Assembly (NCBI GenBank): GCA_031259085.1
Contig: JAIRMA010000112.1
Coordinates: 1 to 43,409 of the forward strand
Reading direction: 5' to 3'
DNA: 43,409 nucleotides
DNA from: Christensenellaceae bacterium
Lineage (GTDB): Bacteria > Bacillota > Clostridia > Christensenellales > DTU072
Below the pieces are notes generated by a model. The model was not told the DNA's origin and ran no database searches. It saw only the letters and a list, made by a program, of their open reading frames with translations. The position numbers and the translations under genes are program-made. Within the stretch, counting starts at the first letter, position 1; every line of letters starts with the position of its first letter. This document shows, piece by piece, positions 1-9,284 of this stretch.

Positions 1-240
1 TCTAGAAATTGCAATTGCTGTATGTAATAGAGTATATGGAATGCCAGCGGTTTGTGTTTGTTGTTTAATTCTAACGTGTGCCGCGCTTTTTAGCAATTCA
101 TGGTTATCTTCTACAAATGGATTATCAAATGTGGTTTCACCTATCTTTAAAAGACCTTTGTGACGTTTGTCATCAATACTATAAATATATATGAGCTTAT
201 AGTTAAACGGATCTCTAATTCTAGGTTTTTCCTGCGTCAT
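1..240 (-). CDS. N-terminal 80 residues of a probable GIY-YIG nuclease / helicase-type restriction protein (runs off left edge)
   Basis: An open minus-strand frame starts with ATG at 240 and stays open for all 80 codons to the edge, so it is a partial gene. A GGAG sits about 9 bases upstream of the ATG. The translation carries KLIYIYSIDD, then HKGLLKIGETT, then a run of KSAAHVRIKQ and the segment AGIPYTLLHTAIAI. This pattern resembles, from memory, the N-terminal GIY-YIG-like domain of large DEAD/DEAH-helicase restriction or phage-defence proteins: a YIY strand, then a KIG strand, then a basic helix. The catalytic region and any helicase domain lie outside the window, so the defence role is inference. 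A different GIY-YIG or T5orf172-like protein is possible. Confidence 0.5.
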   Translation of the reverse strand, partial: MTQEKPRIRDPFNYKLIYIYSIDDKRHKGLLKIGETTFDNPFVEDNHELLKSAAHVRIKQQTQTAGIPYTLLHTAIAISR

Positions 241-642
241 ATAATTATACTCCAAGAGATGTATATTTGATTATTCTTAAATTCTTTAATATCGTGATAT
301 AGAATAACTTAAAACAGTATGCAAGTAAAACATTTTTTTAAGTATTTACAGTTACTGTTTTTAATAAATATGTCTGTTTTTTCTGTTTTAACAGTAGTCA
401 TATAAGATTAATTTTAACATAACATGATAGATAAATCAAGAATTACGTATGAGTGAAAGTTAATTGTCAAATCAATGAGGTTAATGCTCTAATACTGTGG
501 GAGGTTGAAAAATGCTAATTCATATACAATCTATACATGACATTAATTGCGCCCCATAGTAGATTAAAAGGAATACCAAAGTTCGGTTTTATTCGAGAAA
601 TATCAAAAGCACATTTAAATTCGTATTTAGTCTCATTAATTA
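241..642. other. Intergenic region between the partial nuclease gene and rsmI
   Basis: No convincing gene. A weak minus-strand promoter for the left-edge gene can be drawn (TTGCAT, 17-base spacer, TATATC, about 270-325), followed by the GGAG ribosome site near 250. The stretch next to the rsmI stop shows no clear GC-rich terminator. An SD-like GGGAGG at about 499-504 precedes a 15-codon frame that I do not regard as a gene. Confidence 0.4.
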
Positions 643-1494
643 TTAAGAGATTGGGGACTTTATGCAAGAATTCTTTAAGTACAATGAATAAACCGAGTTC
701 TTAGAAATAGAATATTTAGTGGCGACTTGTTCAACTGCAGATTTGGTAGTGATTTTATTGTTCAATAACAAGCTTATTTCGTCTAATATTAACTCATCTG
801 ATATGGTTGATTTCAAAGGCGGCTCGATTATAAGGACAAACTCACCTTTTGTATTTTCGATATTAACATTAGATAAAGTGCCTTCATATACTGTTTCAAA
901 AACTTTTGTCAATTCTTTTATTACATAAACTTTTCTATCTCCTAATGTGTTATACAGAAATAATATATCCTTAACAATATTATGAGGGGCAGAATAGAAA
1001 ACAACAGGCCATGGCAAATCCTTGACAGGGGAGAGCATTGTTTTTTTATGCTGTAGTTTTTCTGGTAAAAAACCTAAAAACAAGAAGGCACCATCCACTA
1101 GCCCGACTAAACTGACCGCAGATGTTAGTGCGGATGGGCCTGGGATTACGGTTAGCAAATATCCGTCATTTCGCAATGTGCGTGCGACATATGCCCCTGG
1201 ATCACTTATCCCTGGCATTCCAGCATCACTGACGATAGCTACTGACTTACCGCTATTTAAAAAATCTTTAATTTTAAGTGTTGCGGCTCTCTCATTATGT
1301 TCATGACAACTAATCAGTGGTTTATTTATTTCGTAGTGATTTAGCAAGACACCTGTGTGCCTAGTATCTTCAGCCGCAATTACGTCTACAGAACGTAAAG
1401 TTTCGAGTGCGCGTAGAGTTATATCTTTTAAGTTTCCGATCGGGGTCCCGACGAGATAACATGTTCCAATTTTATTAGTGTGTTCCATATACAT
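643..1494 (-). CDS. rsmI: 16S rRNA (cytidine(1402)-2'-O)-methyltransferase RsmI
   Basis: RsmI uses SAM to 2'-O-methylate C1402 of 16S rRNA in the decoding centre. The protein (283 aa, normal for the family) opens with CYLVGTPIGNLKDIT and then AAEDTRHTGVLL, the tetrapyrrole-methylase-fold signatures of RsmI. It continues with the SDAGMPGISDPG and VIPGPSA SAM-binding loops. A short C-terminal helical part follows. The chosen ATG at 1494 overlaps the TGA of the upstream methyltransferase (TGATG), implying translational coupling. A TTG at 1497 and a second ATG at 1488 are possible alternatives. In Bacillus rsmI also lies next to yabB, which supports both calls. Confidence 0.95.
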   Translation of the reverse strand: MYMEHTNKIGTCYLVGTPIGNLKDITLRALETLRSVDVIAAEDTRHTGVLLNHYEINKPLISCHEHNERAATLKIKDFLNSGKSVAIVSDAGMPGISDPGAYVARTLRNDGYLLTVIPGPSALTSAVSLVGLVDGAFLFLGFLPEKLQHKKTMLSPVKDLPWPVVFYSAPHNIVKDILFLYNTLGDRKVYVIKELTKVFETVYEGTLSNVNIENTKGEFVLIIEPPLKSTISDELILDEISLLLNNKITTKSAVEQVATKYSISKNSVYSLYLKNSCIKSPIS

Positions 1495-2183
1495 CAACTT
1501 GAAAAGTAACCTTGTGCAATTATTGGTTTTTCGATAATCAAGCCTGCGCGTCCTCCGTACTTTGCCTTTATCAACAGAACATCGACTGGTTTATTTGGCG
1601 TAGGCTGAACTGGAATCAAGAGTTTTGGTTCTATTTTTTTCTCTCTCAGATTAGTCAAACAATCCACTAGCCTATCTGCTTTCAGTACCATATATAAAAG
1701 CCCTCCATAATTTATGAGCCTATGTGCAGTCGCTATCAATTCTTTCAAATTTATCATTATTTCAGATCTAGATATAGCTCTTTCGTTAATGTTTTTATTT
1801 TTTTGATTTACAGTATAGTAGGGAGGGTTTGACACTACCACATCAAATTTGCCGATATCCTTTTCTGTTAATTTTGTCATGTCATTATTTATAATTGTAA
1901 TACGATCAGACAGATTATTTAATTCGATAGATCTCCTTGCTAAATCACAAATATCAGCTTGAATATCAATGCCTACAAAGTGGTTAGCCTTTGTTTTTTT
2001 TGACATCAATATAGGAATTATTCCAGACCCAGTGCCTAAATCGAGCACACAATCAGTCATTCGCGCTTTAGCAAAATTTGCAAGCAGAACTGAGTCGGAC
2101 GTAAACGCATACCCTTTAGTGTTTCGTATTATTTTTAGACCATCACATTGGAGATCGTCGATAACTTCGTTTTCGAAAAGCAT
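1494..2183 (-). CDS. trmN6: YabB/TrmN6-type N6-adenine tRNA methyltransferase
   Basis: A class I SAM-dependent methyltransferase of 229 aa. It has the SAM loop VLDLGTGSGIIPILMS near residues 45-60 and the N6-adenine methyltransferase signature NPPYY near residue 118. The N-terminal DGLKIIRNTKGYAFTSDSVLL is typical of the YabB/TrmN6 group, which methylates A37 of tRNA1(Val) in E. coli. The exact substrate in Bacillota is less certain. It sits directly before rsmI with overlapping stop and start, and 43 bases after the symporter stop, so the three minus-strand genes could be co-transcribed. No strong Shine-Dalgarno is seen before the ATG at 2183. Confidence 0.85.
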   Translation of the reverse strand: MLFENEVIDDLQCDGLKIIRNTKGYAFTSDSVLLANFAKARMTDCVLDLGTGSGIIPILMSKKTKANHFVGIDIQADICDLARRSIELNNLSDRITIINNDMTKLTEKDIGKFDVVVSNPPYYTVNQKNKNINERAISRSEIMINLKELIATAHRLINYGGLLYMVLKADRLVDCLTNLREKKIEPKLLIPVQPTPNKPVDVLLIKAKYGGRAGLIIEKPIIAQGYFSS

Positions 2184-2226
2184 TTCAAGATTTATAATGA
2201 GTTATATGCAAATAGCTAAAATTTCT

Positions 2227-3711
2227 TTAACTGTCGCCATTTTGATTTGAATCATCGTTTCTAATTTCTGAGTTATCTGAGGATAATTCACTGTTAGATG
2301 AATCTGAGGTAGATCCATTAGTATCTGATGCTGAAGATAATTCCATTCGGCGTTTTTGCAAGGCCTCTGCAATCTCAGTCTTTCTTTTGCCTACCAAATT
2401 ATATTTAAAAATAGGTATAATAGACAATAAACTAAATAAACCAGGGAAGAATGAGTAAGCAAAATACACCAATTTTTTAGTAGTGTCATTAGCACTAACA
2501 TTAGGGTCATATTTTGCAACACTTAACATAATTAGTCCCAAAGCAGTACTAAGTGCCAATGTGAGTTTAATGGTTAGGCTTAAAACAGCATAAGCTGCCC
2601 CTTCATTACGCTTACCAGTTTTATATTCATAATAGTCAACACTATCTGCTACCATAACCATTGGTAAAATATTGACTACGCCAAATTGCAGTCCGACTAG
2701 AAAGAGCAATACAAGCATAACATAAATATTAGAAGATCCCACTAAGAATGTTATTAGAGACACGACAAATCCGTAGATAGAGACGCCGATATAAACCTTT
2801 TTCTCGTTAAACTTTTTAATTAAGACAGGCATTAATGACATACTAACTAGTGCCCCAATACCAGCGGTTATTCCCAATACCAGTGCAAGGTTTTGGCTTC
2901 CTACTAGAACGTTTGCCGCTTGAATTCCAATTCCAGTTTGAATTTGTCGACCGAACCCTAAGAAACAGGAAATGAGCACTAAAATCAGAGGCTTATTGCC
3001 TTTAACGGCATTAGTCATGTCTTTAAAACTAGCTTTCTCAACTTTATATGGGACACGTTCTTTATTGAAAAAGAAAATCAATAAAAACAAACCACATCCC
3101 AAAAAGCCGATAATAACAGATGCGATGAAATATTCTATTGAGGCAATAGGATCGCCTTCAGTGAAGCCAGGCGAGCCATTTGGGACTATCATGCAAATTA
3201 TTGGCACGACAGCGACGCATGCTACAAGCCCAATTGATTTAAAAGTATTAGCTAAAGATATGACATTAGTTTTTTCTTCTGGGTTAGGTGTTAATACAGA
3301 GGCAAGGGCTTGAGATGGAACATCACCTAATGTCATTGCTATGCTCCAGAGTAGGAATGTCCCAAAAATATAGACATATAACCAAGTCCCACGAAGATTG
3401 ACTTCAACAAAAAGTAATACGGTTAAAAGCAATAATGGTATAGCAGAGTAAATAATGAATGGTTTGAGTTTGCCATGCTTTGAGTTCATTCGTTCAATCA
3501 TCGTTCCAACAAACGGGTCGAATATTGCGGATACTGCCTTTACTACCAGAAGCAATATTCCGATGATTGCAAAATCTGCAGCCATTACCCCAGAGTAAAA
3601 CTCTGCCTGGTATGAATTAAGAAAGCCCACTATAAATTGAAATCCAAAAAGACCAAGCGAATATGCAAAAATGTCTTTAGGCTTCAAGAATTTTTTCATT
3701 ACAGATTCCAT
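2227..3711 (-). CDS. GPH-family sugar:cation symporter (MFS, MelB-like)
   Basis: A 494-aa, 12-helix integral membrane transporter. The N-terminal LKPKDIFAYSLGLFGFQF, the segment IFDPFVGTMIERMNSKHGKLKPFI and the DVPSQALASVLTPNPEEKTNV region are hallmarks of the glycoside-pentoside-hexuronide:cation symporters, which import sugars with Na+ or H+. The substrate cannot be read from sequence. Three in-frame ATGs lie at the start. I chose the second (3711) because a GGAG sits six bases before it. The C-terminal 40 residues are Ser/Asn/Asp-rich and probably a disordered cytoplasmic tail. A TATAAT-like -10 at 3743-3748 (minus) may drive it; its -35 is poor. No glycosidase gene is nearby. Confidence 0.88.
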   Translation of the reverse strand: MESVMKKFLKPKDIFAYSLGLFGFQFIVGFLNSYQAEFYSGVMAADFAIIGILLLVVKAVSAIFDPFVGTMIERMNSKHGKLKPFIIYSAIPLLLLTVLLFVEVNLRGTWLYVYIFGTFLLWSIAMTLGDVPSQALASVLTPNPEEKTNVISLANTFKSIGLVACVAVVPIICMIVPNGSPGFTEGDPIASIEYFIASVIIGFLGCGLFLLIFFFNKERVPYKVEKASFKDMTNAVKGNKPLILVLISCFLGFGRQIQTGIGIQAANVLVGSQNLALVLGITAGIGALVSMSLMPVLIKKFNEKKVYIGVSIYGFVVSLITFLVGSSNIYVMLVLLFLVGLQFGVVNILPMVMVADSVDYYEYKTGKRNEGAAYAVLSLTIKLTLALSTALGLIMLSVAKYDPNVSANDTTKKLVYFAYSFFPGLFSLLSIIPIFKYNLVGKRKTEIAEALQKRRMELSSASDTNGSTSDSSNSELSSDNSEIRNDDSNQNGDS

Positions 3712-4134
3712 TGAGAACTCCATATGTGACGCATTAACTTAAATTATAACATATTAGACAGAAAAACTCCATTGTAAAGATAGAATTCATGGGAAAAGCA
3801 TAAACAAATTTTGTATAGAATTAAAAGATCTGGGTTATACTAGAACTTTACCAGAATTTTCTTTGATTTCATAAGGTTGAATATTATTAACCAAAATATT
3901 AAACATTGAATTTTTTTGAGTAAAAAATTAACTTTCATGCAATATTCTCTTTATGAATCAATTTTTATTTTAAAATATTGCTGTTTTATGATATAATATG
4001 TTCGATTTAGAATCGACACGTAATAAATCTGATAAATTTCATTTACTATAGTATTTGCATTCCTAAGACGCTATTTTGACTAGTCTTTAATTGATGTGAG
4101 GGCTACAAGATTCTAAAAAGAGGTGCTCGCATAG
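3712..4134. other. Divergent promoter region between the symporter and the yicC operon
   Basis: AT-rich region of 423 bases with no gene. On the minus side ATTATA at 3743-3748 reads as a -10 for the symporter. On the plus side a TATAAT at 3992-3997 fits the housekeeping operon. A small CGATT-loop-AATCG palindrome follows at about 4003-4015 in the leader of that operon. I see no riboswitch. Confidence 0.5.
3969..3997 (+). promoter_or_regulatory. Probable sigma-A promoter of the yicC-rpe operon
   Basis: TTTAAA at 3969-3974, a 17-base spacer and a perfect TATAAT at 3992-3997, about 137 bases before the yicC ATG. The -10 is strong and the -35 weak. No other good promoter is seen upstream of the plus-strand operon. 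Confidence 0.5.
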
Positions 4135-5019
4135 ATGAATAGCATGACAGGATATGGTAAAGGTATAATTGAATCGGATTGTGGGCGCGCCATTGTGGAA
4201 TTACGTTCGGTTAATAATCGGTTTTTGGATCTTTCATTTAGATTACCCCGGGGATTTCAATATGTAGAGGACGCTATGCGTAGCACAGTATCAGCGTTTG
4301 TAAAACGAGGGCGAGTAGAGATAGTGTTAGTATATGAATGTACCCGCCCTAGTGATACTATGTTAATCTTAAATGAACCTCTTGCTAAATCCTATTTAGA
4401 TATTGCATCTAAAATAGAGGGGTTGGGATTTAACGGTCAAATCACTGTAGCTGATCTTATCAAAATCCCAGATGTTGTATCTCATCGCTCAATTGTGGAT
4501 GATGAAAAAAAAGAAAAAGATCAAGCTTTATTAATAATTAAAGCTACGAAAGTTGCTACAGATGAGCTGATTTTAATGAGGCAGATAGAAGGTTCTAAGC
4601 TAAATCGTGATTTGAAAACCAAATTAGCCGATTTATCTGTTTGCACCAATGAAATTGCCCAAATCGCTCCAAAATCAATGGTAGAGCACAGACAAAAACT
4701 ACTTAATCGTATATTTGACTCGATTCTATCTCAACCCTCAGTCAGCGAAAACAAAATTTATGAGGAAGTGGCTTTTATAGTAGATAAACTCAATATTGAT
4801 GAGGAAATTACTAGGATTAAAAGCCATCTCGAACATTTTGACGAGATATTACATCAAGATGGATTAGTGGGCAAGAAACTTGATTTTTTGACTCATGAAA
4901 TTAATCGTGAGGTCAATACCATAGCTTCTAAAGCCAACAATTATGATGTTACTAGAATTTTGTTAGACATGAAGAACATCGTGGAGATGATGAGGGAGCA
5001 AATACAAAATATAGAATGA
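4135..5019 (+). CDS. yicC: YicC/YloC family endoribonuclease
   Basis: A 294-aa protein of the YicC (YloC) family, metal-dependent endoribonucleases that take part in mRNA and small-RNA turnover. The family start MNSMTGYGKG is present, followed by the N-terminal domain containing ELRSVNNRFLDLSFRLPR. The C-terminal DUF1732 part has EEITRIKSHLEHFDEIL, GKKLDFLTHEINREVNTI and SKANNYDVT. The length is normal. An AGAGGTG Shine-Dalgarno precedes the ATG. As in Bacillus it heads the gmk-rpoZ-coaBC cluster, but here gmk follows after only 12 bases with no remA between them. Confidence 0.93.
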   Translation: MNSMTGYGKGIIESDCGRAIVELRSVNNRFLDLSFRLPRGFQYVEDAMRSTVSAFVKRGRVEIVLVYECTRPSDTMLILNEPLAKSYLDIASKIEGLGFNGQITVADLIKIPDVVSHRSIVDDEKKEKDQALLIIKATKVATDELILMRQIEGSKLNRDLKTKLADLSVCTNEIAQIAPKSMVEHRQKLLNRIFDSILSQPSVSENKIYEEVAFIVDKLNIDEEITRIKSHLEHFDEILHQDGLVGKKLDFLTHEINREVNTIASKANNYDVTRILLDMKNIVEMMREQIQNIE

Positions 5020-5031
5020 TTAAGGATACAT

Positions 5032-5646
5032 ATGAAAAGACTTGGAATATTGTTTGTTATCTCAGGACCTTCTGGAGCAGGCAAAGGTACTGTGTTAGGG
5101 AAGCTTCGTAGTGAAGTTGAGAATCTGAGTATTTCCGTATCAGCTACTACGAGAAATCCTCGAAATGGCGAAGCGAATGGAGTACATTATTTGTTTTGTT
5201 CTAAAGACAAATTCAAAGAGATGATAGATAATAATGAGTTTTTAGAGTATATTAACAAATTTGATAATTATTATGGGACACCCAAAGCGCCTGTTGAACA
5301 ATTATTGAATGAGGGAAAGGATGTAGTTTTAGAGATTGAAACTATGGGTGCTGCCAATGTGAGGCAAATGTTTCCAAATGCCGTTTTGATTTTCATAACA
5401 CCAAAAAGTTTTGATGAATTGAAAAGGCGATTGGATAAAAGAGGTAGCGAAAATCCTAAGGATCGTGCCGCGCGACTAGAAATAGCGAAAACAGAGCTAG
5501 ATAGCATGACGCAATATGATTATATAGCTGTAAACAACGATGTTAGATCTTGTATTAATACTTTAAAAGCAATAATATCAGCCGAGCGCACTAAAATGGC
5601 TAGAAATCCCGAATTAATCAACACACTCACTAGCCGTGACAATTAA
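5032..5646 (+). CDS. gmk: Guanylate kinase
   Basis: Phosphorylates GMP to GDP with ATP, an essential cytosolic step in guanine nucleotide synthesis. The P-loop GPSGAGKG lies at residues 12-19. The GMP-binding region follows with SVSATTRNPRNGEANGVHYLF and EFLEYINKFDNYYGTP. The lid region contains RLDKRGSEN. Length 204 aa is normal. It sits 12 bases behind yicC and 41 bases before rpoZ. Confidence 0.97.
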   Translation: MKRLGILFVISGPSGAGKGTVLGKLRSEVENLSISVSATTRNPRNGEANGVHYLFCSKDKFKEMIDNNEFLEYINKFDNYYGTPKAPVEQLLNEGKDVVLEIETMGAANVRQMFPNAVLIFITPKSFDELKRRLDKRGSENPKDRAARLEIAKTELDSMTQYDYIAVNNDVRSCINTLKAIISAERTKMARNPELINTLTSRDN

Positions 5647-5687
5647 AACAACGAAATGTCAATAATATTATAGGAGGGTATTCAATC

Positions 5688-5876
5688 ATGATGGATCCAC
5701 CAATCGACAAGTTAATAAAGAAAGCACCTTGCAGATACGCATTAGTTGCTGCAATTACCAGAAGGACTAAAGAACTTTTGTCAATGGAAGCGGAGGATTT
5801 AGAAAATTCTGGATTAAACGCCATTTCATATGCAGCAAAAGAGATATACGACGATAAAATCCGTATAGTATTATAG
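5688..5876 (+). CDS. rpoZ: DNA-directed RNA polymerase subunit omega
   Basis: A 62-aa omega subunit that helps fold and retain the beta-prime subunit of RNA polymerase. The conserved core DKLIKKAPCRYALVAAITRRTKEL at residues 7-30 is intact, with a second helix ending in SYAAKEIYDDKIRI. The start is ATG at 5688 or the adjacent in-frame ATG at 5691, behind AGGAGGG. The place between gmk and coaBC matches Bacillota. The C-terminus is short, which is usual for the group. Confidence 0.93.
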   Translation: MMDPPIDKLIKKAPCRYALVAAITRRTKELLSMEAEDLENSGLNAISYAAKEIYDDKIRIVL

Positions 5877-5885
5877 TAATTATTT

Positions 5886-7076
5886 ATGGCCCGCAAGACT
5901 ATAATCTTAGGAATAACTGGTGGGATAGCTGTATATAAAGCATGTGAGCTCGTGTCTAGATTTGTCAAGGCTGATTATGATGTGCGTGTTATAGCCACTA
6001 AGAATGCTTTAGAGTTTGTCACGCCACTGACTTTTGAGACATTAAGCAAAAATCGTCTAACGGTGGATGTCTTTGATAAAGACAGAGAGTACGATGTTGA
6101 ACATATTAGCTATGCAAAACTTGCAAGCGCGTTTATAGTAGCCCCTGCTACAGCTAACTTTATAGCAAAATTTGCAAATGGAATAGCTGATGATATGTTA
6201 ACAACCACAATTATGGCTACTCATGCCCCCATTATAATTGCACCTGCAATGAATTCTAACATGTATTTAAATGATTCTACAAAAGCAAATATATCTATTT
6301 TAAAACAAAGAGGCGTGAATTTTGTAGGTCCTGTTGAAGGAAGGCTTGCTTGTGGGGACGTGGGCATTGGGAAAATGAGTGAGCCATCAGAAATATTTGA
6401 GTATGTAGATGACATGTTGACCCCCTCACGTGATTACAGAGGACTCACCGCTATTGTCACTGCAGGAGCCACACGGGAGCCTATCGATGCAGTGCGTTAC
6501 ATCTCTAATCGGTCCTCAGGAAAGATGGGTGTAGCAATAGCTGAGGCTATTCAAGATAGGGGCGGGAAGGTTATTTTTATAAAAGGTAATATGACGACCG
6601 AATCACCTAAAACATATAAGACTATTGGTGTTCAGACCACAGAGGAAATGTTGAATGCGGTCTTAGACAATTTAGATGAGGCAGATATAATTATTAAGGC
6701 TGCGGCGCCATCTGATTATAAGGTTGAAAATTATCAAGACAAAAAGATAAAAGCAAATACTTTGACGTTAAATTTGGTTAAGAACCCAGATATTGCAAAA
6801 AGGGTTGGTCAATTAAAGGGAAATAAGACGCTTGTAGTTTTTGCAGCCGAAACTGATGATGTGTTAGAAAATGCGTTTAGCAAGTTAGAGTCAAAAAATG
6901 CTGACATAGTAGTTGCAAACGATGTGACGTTAGATGGTGCAGGTTTTGACTCTGACACAAACATTGCAACAATAATAACAAAGGACGGCGTTGTTAATTT
7001 GCTTGAGTGTATGCCAAAGCGCGAGCTAGCAGACGAGATTCTGAACTATATTTTGGGGTTGCGAGTTGGTATATAA
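5886..7076 (+). CDS. coaBC: Bifunctional phosphopantothenoylcysteine decarboxylase / phosphopantothenate-cysteine ligase
   Basis: A 396-aa fusion catalysing two steps of coenzyme A synthesis. The N-terminal CoaC half is an FMN-dependent decarboxylase. It shows GITGGIAVYKACEL, the catalytic-histidine region VEHISYAKLA, PATANFIAKFANGIADD, PAMNSNMY and the active cysteine in RLACGDVGIGKM. The C-terminal CoaB half, a ligase, has TAGATREPIDAVRYISNRSSGKMG, then AAAPSDYK and VKNPDIAKRVG. It begins nine bases after the rpoZ stop and overlaps the priA start by 11 bases. Confidence 0.96.
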   Translation: MARKTIILGITGGIAVYKACELVSRFVKADYDVRVIATKNALEFVTPLTFETLSKNRLTVDVFDKDREYDVEHISYAKLASAFIVAPATANFIAKFANGIADDMLTTTIMATHAPIIIAPAMNSNMYLNDSTKANISILKQRGVNFVGPVEGRLACGDVGIGKMSEPSEIFEYVDDMLTPSRDYRGLTAIVTAGATREPIDAVRYISNRSSGKMGVAIAEAIQDRGGKVIFIKGNMTTESPKTYKTIGVQTTEEMLNAVLDNLDEADIIIKAAAPSDYKVENYQDKKIKANTLTLNLVKNPDIAKRVGQLKGNKTLVVFAAETDDVLENAFSKLESKNADIVVANDVTLDGAGFDSDTNIATIITKDGVVNLLECMPKRELADEILNYILGLRVGI

Positions 7077-9273
7077 AGTTATAGTAGATTTAAGCAACTC
7101 AAATATTGATAAGTTTTTTCATTACAACTCTAATTTTGATATAGAAATCGGATCACGAGTAAAAGTCCCTTTCGGAAATAGAGAAGTTGAAGGATTTGTC
7201 ATTGAAAAAAGCAATGAAGAGTCTAAACTGGCAACTAAGCAAATTATCTCAACTATAGATCCTTATCCAGTTATATTAAAAGAGATGATAGAACTAGCTG
7301 GATTTATGACAAAAAGCAATATCCGATTCATTGATGCACTGAGGCTCTTTATCCCTGCGGATTTTCGAAACAATAATGTTAAAGAGTTAACCCGAAATTT
7401 CATAGAAATCAAAAGCGGGTTAACAGCTGATGATATTAAAGTACTTCTAGGCAGCAGGGTAAGCAATGCGCAGACTCTGTTATTAGAGAGACTCAATTGT
7501 TGTGGGGCATTTGAGAAGGTACTTTTGAATGAGGGGTATTCACAATCTGCAATTAACACTTTATTACATAAAGGTGTTATTGAAAAAACGGGTGGTGAAG
7601 TTAGAAGAATTCCCAAAAGTGCAAACACAGAAAGCAAAGAGATACTATTAACTAGCGACCAGTTAAATGCAATTAATGAAATAACGAATTATAATAATAA
7701 TAGTGCACCCAATAGTAGTACGGTAACATTTTTGATTCACGGCGTCACAGGTTGTGGAAAAACAGAGATATACATGTCTGTAATTGAGCGGGTTTTAGCT
7801 ATTGGAAAAACTGCGATAATGCTGGTGCCTGAAATATCATTGACGCACAGAATGCTTGGGATATTTAGGGCAAGATTTGGGGAGCAAGTTAGCATATTAC
7901 ATAGTGGATTATCAAAGGGCGAGCGCTTTGACGAATGGAGACGCTTGAGGAATGGTGTGGCACGTGTTGCGATGGGAGCTAGATCTGCAATATTTGCGCC
8001 TATAATGGATGTTGGTATTATTATCGTAGATGAAGAACATGACAGTAGCTATTCTAGTGATACGAATCCAAGATATTTTACCATTGACATAGCGCAATTT
8101 AGAGCTAGATACAATAATGCAAAGGTAGTGTTAGGTAGCGCTACCCCATCGGTTGAATCTTATCTCAAGGCACAAAATGGTGAGTATAAACTCATCACAA
8201 TAGAAAACAGAATTAATCAAAAGGCACTACCTATATTTAGAATCGTTGATATGCGCGATGAAATCAAAGATCATAACAAATCGATGTTTTCAAGAGTGTT
8301 GATAAACTCAATCAGAGAAGTCTTAGCTTCTAAACAACAAGCAATAATCTTTATAAACAGACGTGGCTTTGCTTCCTTTATACGTTGTAAGGCATGTGGA
8401 TATGTTGCGATGTGCACGGACTGCGATGTGAGTCTTACATATCATAGACAGGAGAAACATTTAAAATGTCACTATTGTGGGAACACTTTCTATGCTCTAG
8501 ATATTTGCCCGCAATGCAAGAATCCAGCGCTCAGTGAGGGCTCATCGGGCACCGAAAGAGTCGTGGACGAATTATTAGAGATGTTTCCAGATGCAAAAAT
8601 ATTGAGATTAGACAACGATACGGTGACAGCAAAAGATTCATATTTAAAAATACTGACTGATTTCGCGGACGGGGAAGCTGATATTTTAGTTGGCACAAAA
8701 ATGGTAACTAAAGGACATGATTTTAAGAACGTAACATTAGTGGGAATTTTAGATGCTGATCAATCGCTATACTTCTCTCATTATACAGCAAACGAGGACA
8801 CTTTTCAGTTAATCACGCAAGTGGCAGGTCGTGCTGGGAGAGAGGAGAAACCTGGAAAAGTTATCATGCAGACATACAATCCAGGTCATGAAATTTTCGA
8901 ATTTGCAAAAAAGTATGATTATCTTGGATTTTATGAGCGTGAACGTGCTATCAGAGAAGTTACTAAATTCCCGCCATACACAAAGATCATACGAGTCCTT
9001 ATATCAGGTCAAGACGAGAATTTGGTTAAACAAGAAACCATAAAGATCAGAGAAGATATAAGGCGGCTTAAAGACAATGCTCAAGGAATTATTCTAAGAG
9101 TTCAAGCTATGAGTGCTCCTATAAAGCGCTTACGTAGTAATATAAGATATCAAGTTATAATTGTATTAAAAGCTGATTGTGATACAATTCTACAAAGCAT
9201 ATTTGACTGTTCAAAAGCATCAAATAATAAAGTATATGTATCTGTTGAAATTAATCCTAAACAGATGCAATAA
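7066..9273 (+). CDS. priA: Primosomal protein N' (replication restart helicase PriA)
   Basis: PriA is a 3'-to-5' superfamily 2 helicase that reloads the replisome at stalled forks. The protein is 735 aa. An N-terminal 3'-DNA-binding domain comes first, then Walker A GVTGCGKT near residues 226-233 and the Walker B box DEEH near residue 322. Between the helicase lobes are two zinc modules with eight cysteines (CKACGYVAMCTDC, CHYCG, CPQC, about residues 441-482). Motif VAGRAGR lies in lobe two. The start is an unusual TTG at 7066 inside the end of coaBC, with GGGG upstream. No later ATG would keep the N-terminal domain. Confidence 0.95.
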   Translation: MVYKVIVDLSNSNIDKFFHYNSNFDIEIGSRVKVPFGNREVEGFVIEKSNEESKLATKQIISTIDPYPVILKEMIELAGFMTKSNIRFIDALRLFIPADFRNNNVKELTRNFIEIKSGLTADDIKVLLGSRVSNAQTLLLERLNCCGAFEKVLLNEGYSQSAINTLLHKGVIEKTGGEVRRIPKSANTESKEILLTSDQLNAINEITNYNNNSAPNSSTVTFLIHGVTGCGKTEIYMSVIERVLAIGKTAIMLVPEISLTHRMLGIFRARFGEQVSILHSGLSKGERFDEWRRLRNGVARVAMGARSAIFAPIMDVGIIIVDEEHDSSYSSDTNPRYFTIDIAQFRARYNNAKVVLGSATPSVESYLKAQNGEYKLITIENRINQKALPIFRIVDMRDEIKDHNKSMFSRVLINSIREVLASKQQAIIFINRRGFASFIRCKACGYVAMCTDCDVSLTYHRQEKHLKCHYCGNTFYALDICPQCKNPALSEGSSGTERVVDELLEMFPDAKILRLDNDTVTAKDSYLKILTDFADGEADILVGTKMVTKGHDFKNVTLVGILDADQSLYFSHYTANEDTFQLITQVAGRAGREEKPGKVIMQTYNPGHEIFEFAKKYDYLGFYERERAIREVTKFPPYTKIIRVLISGQDENLVKQETIKIREDIRRLKDNAQGIILRVQAMSAPIKRLRSNIRYQVIIVLKADCDTILQSIFDCSKASNNKVYVSVEINPKQMQ

Positions 9274-9284
9274 GTGAGATATAA

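Noticed and set aside
499-560. Small ORF after GGGAGG at 499-504
   Set aside because: Only 15 codons before a stop, and the continuing frames show no protein-like pattern.
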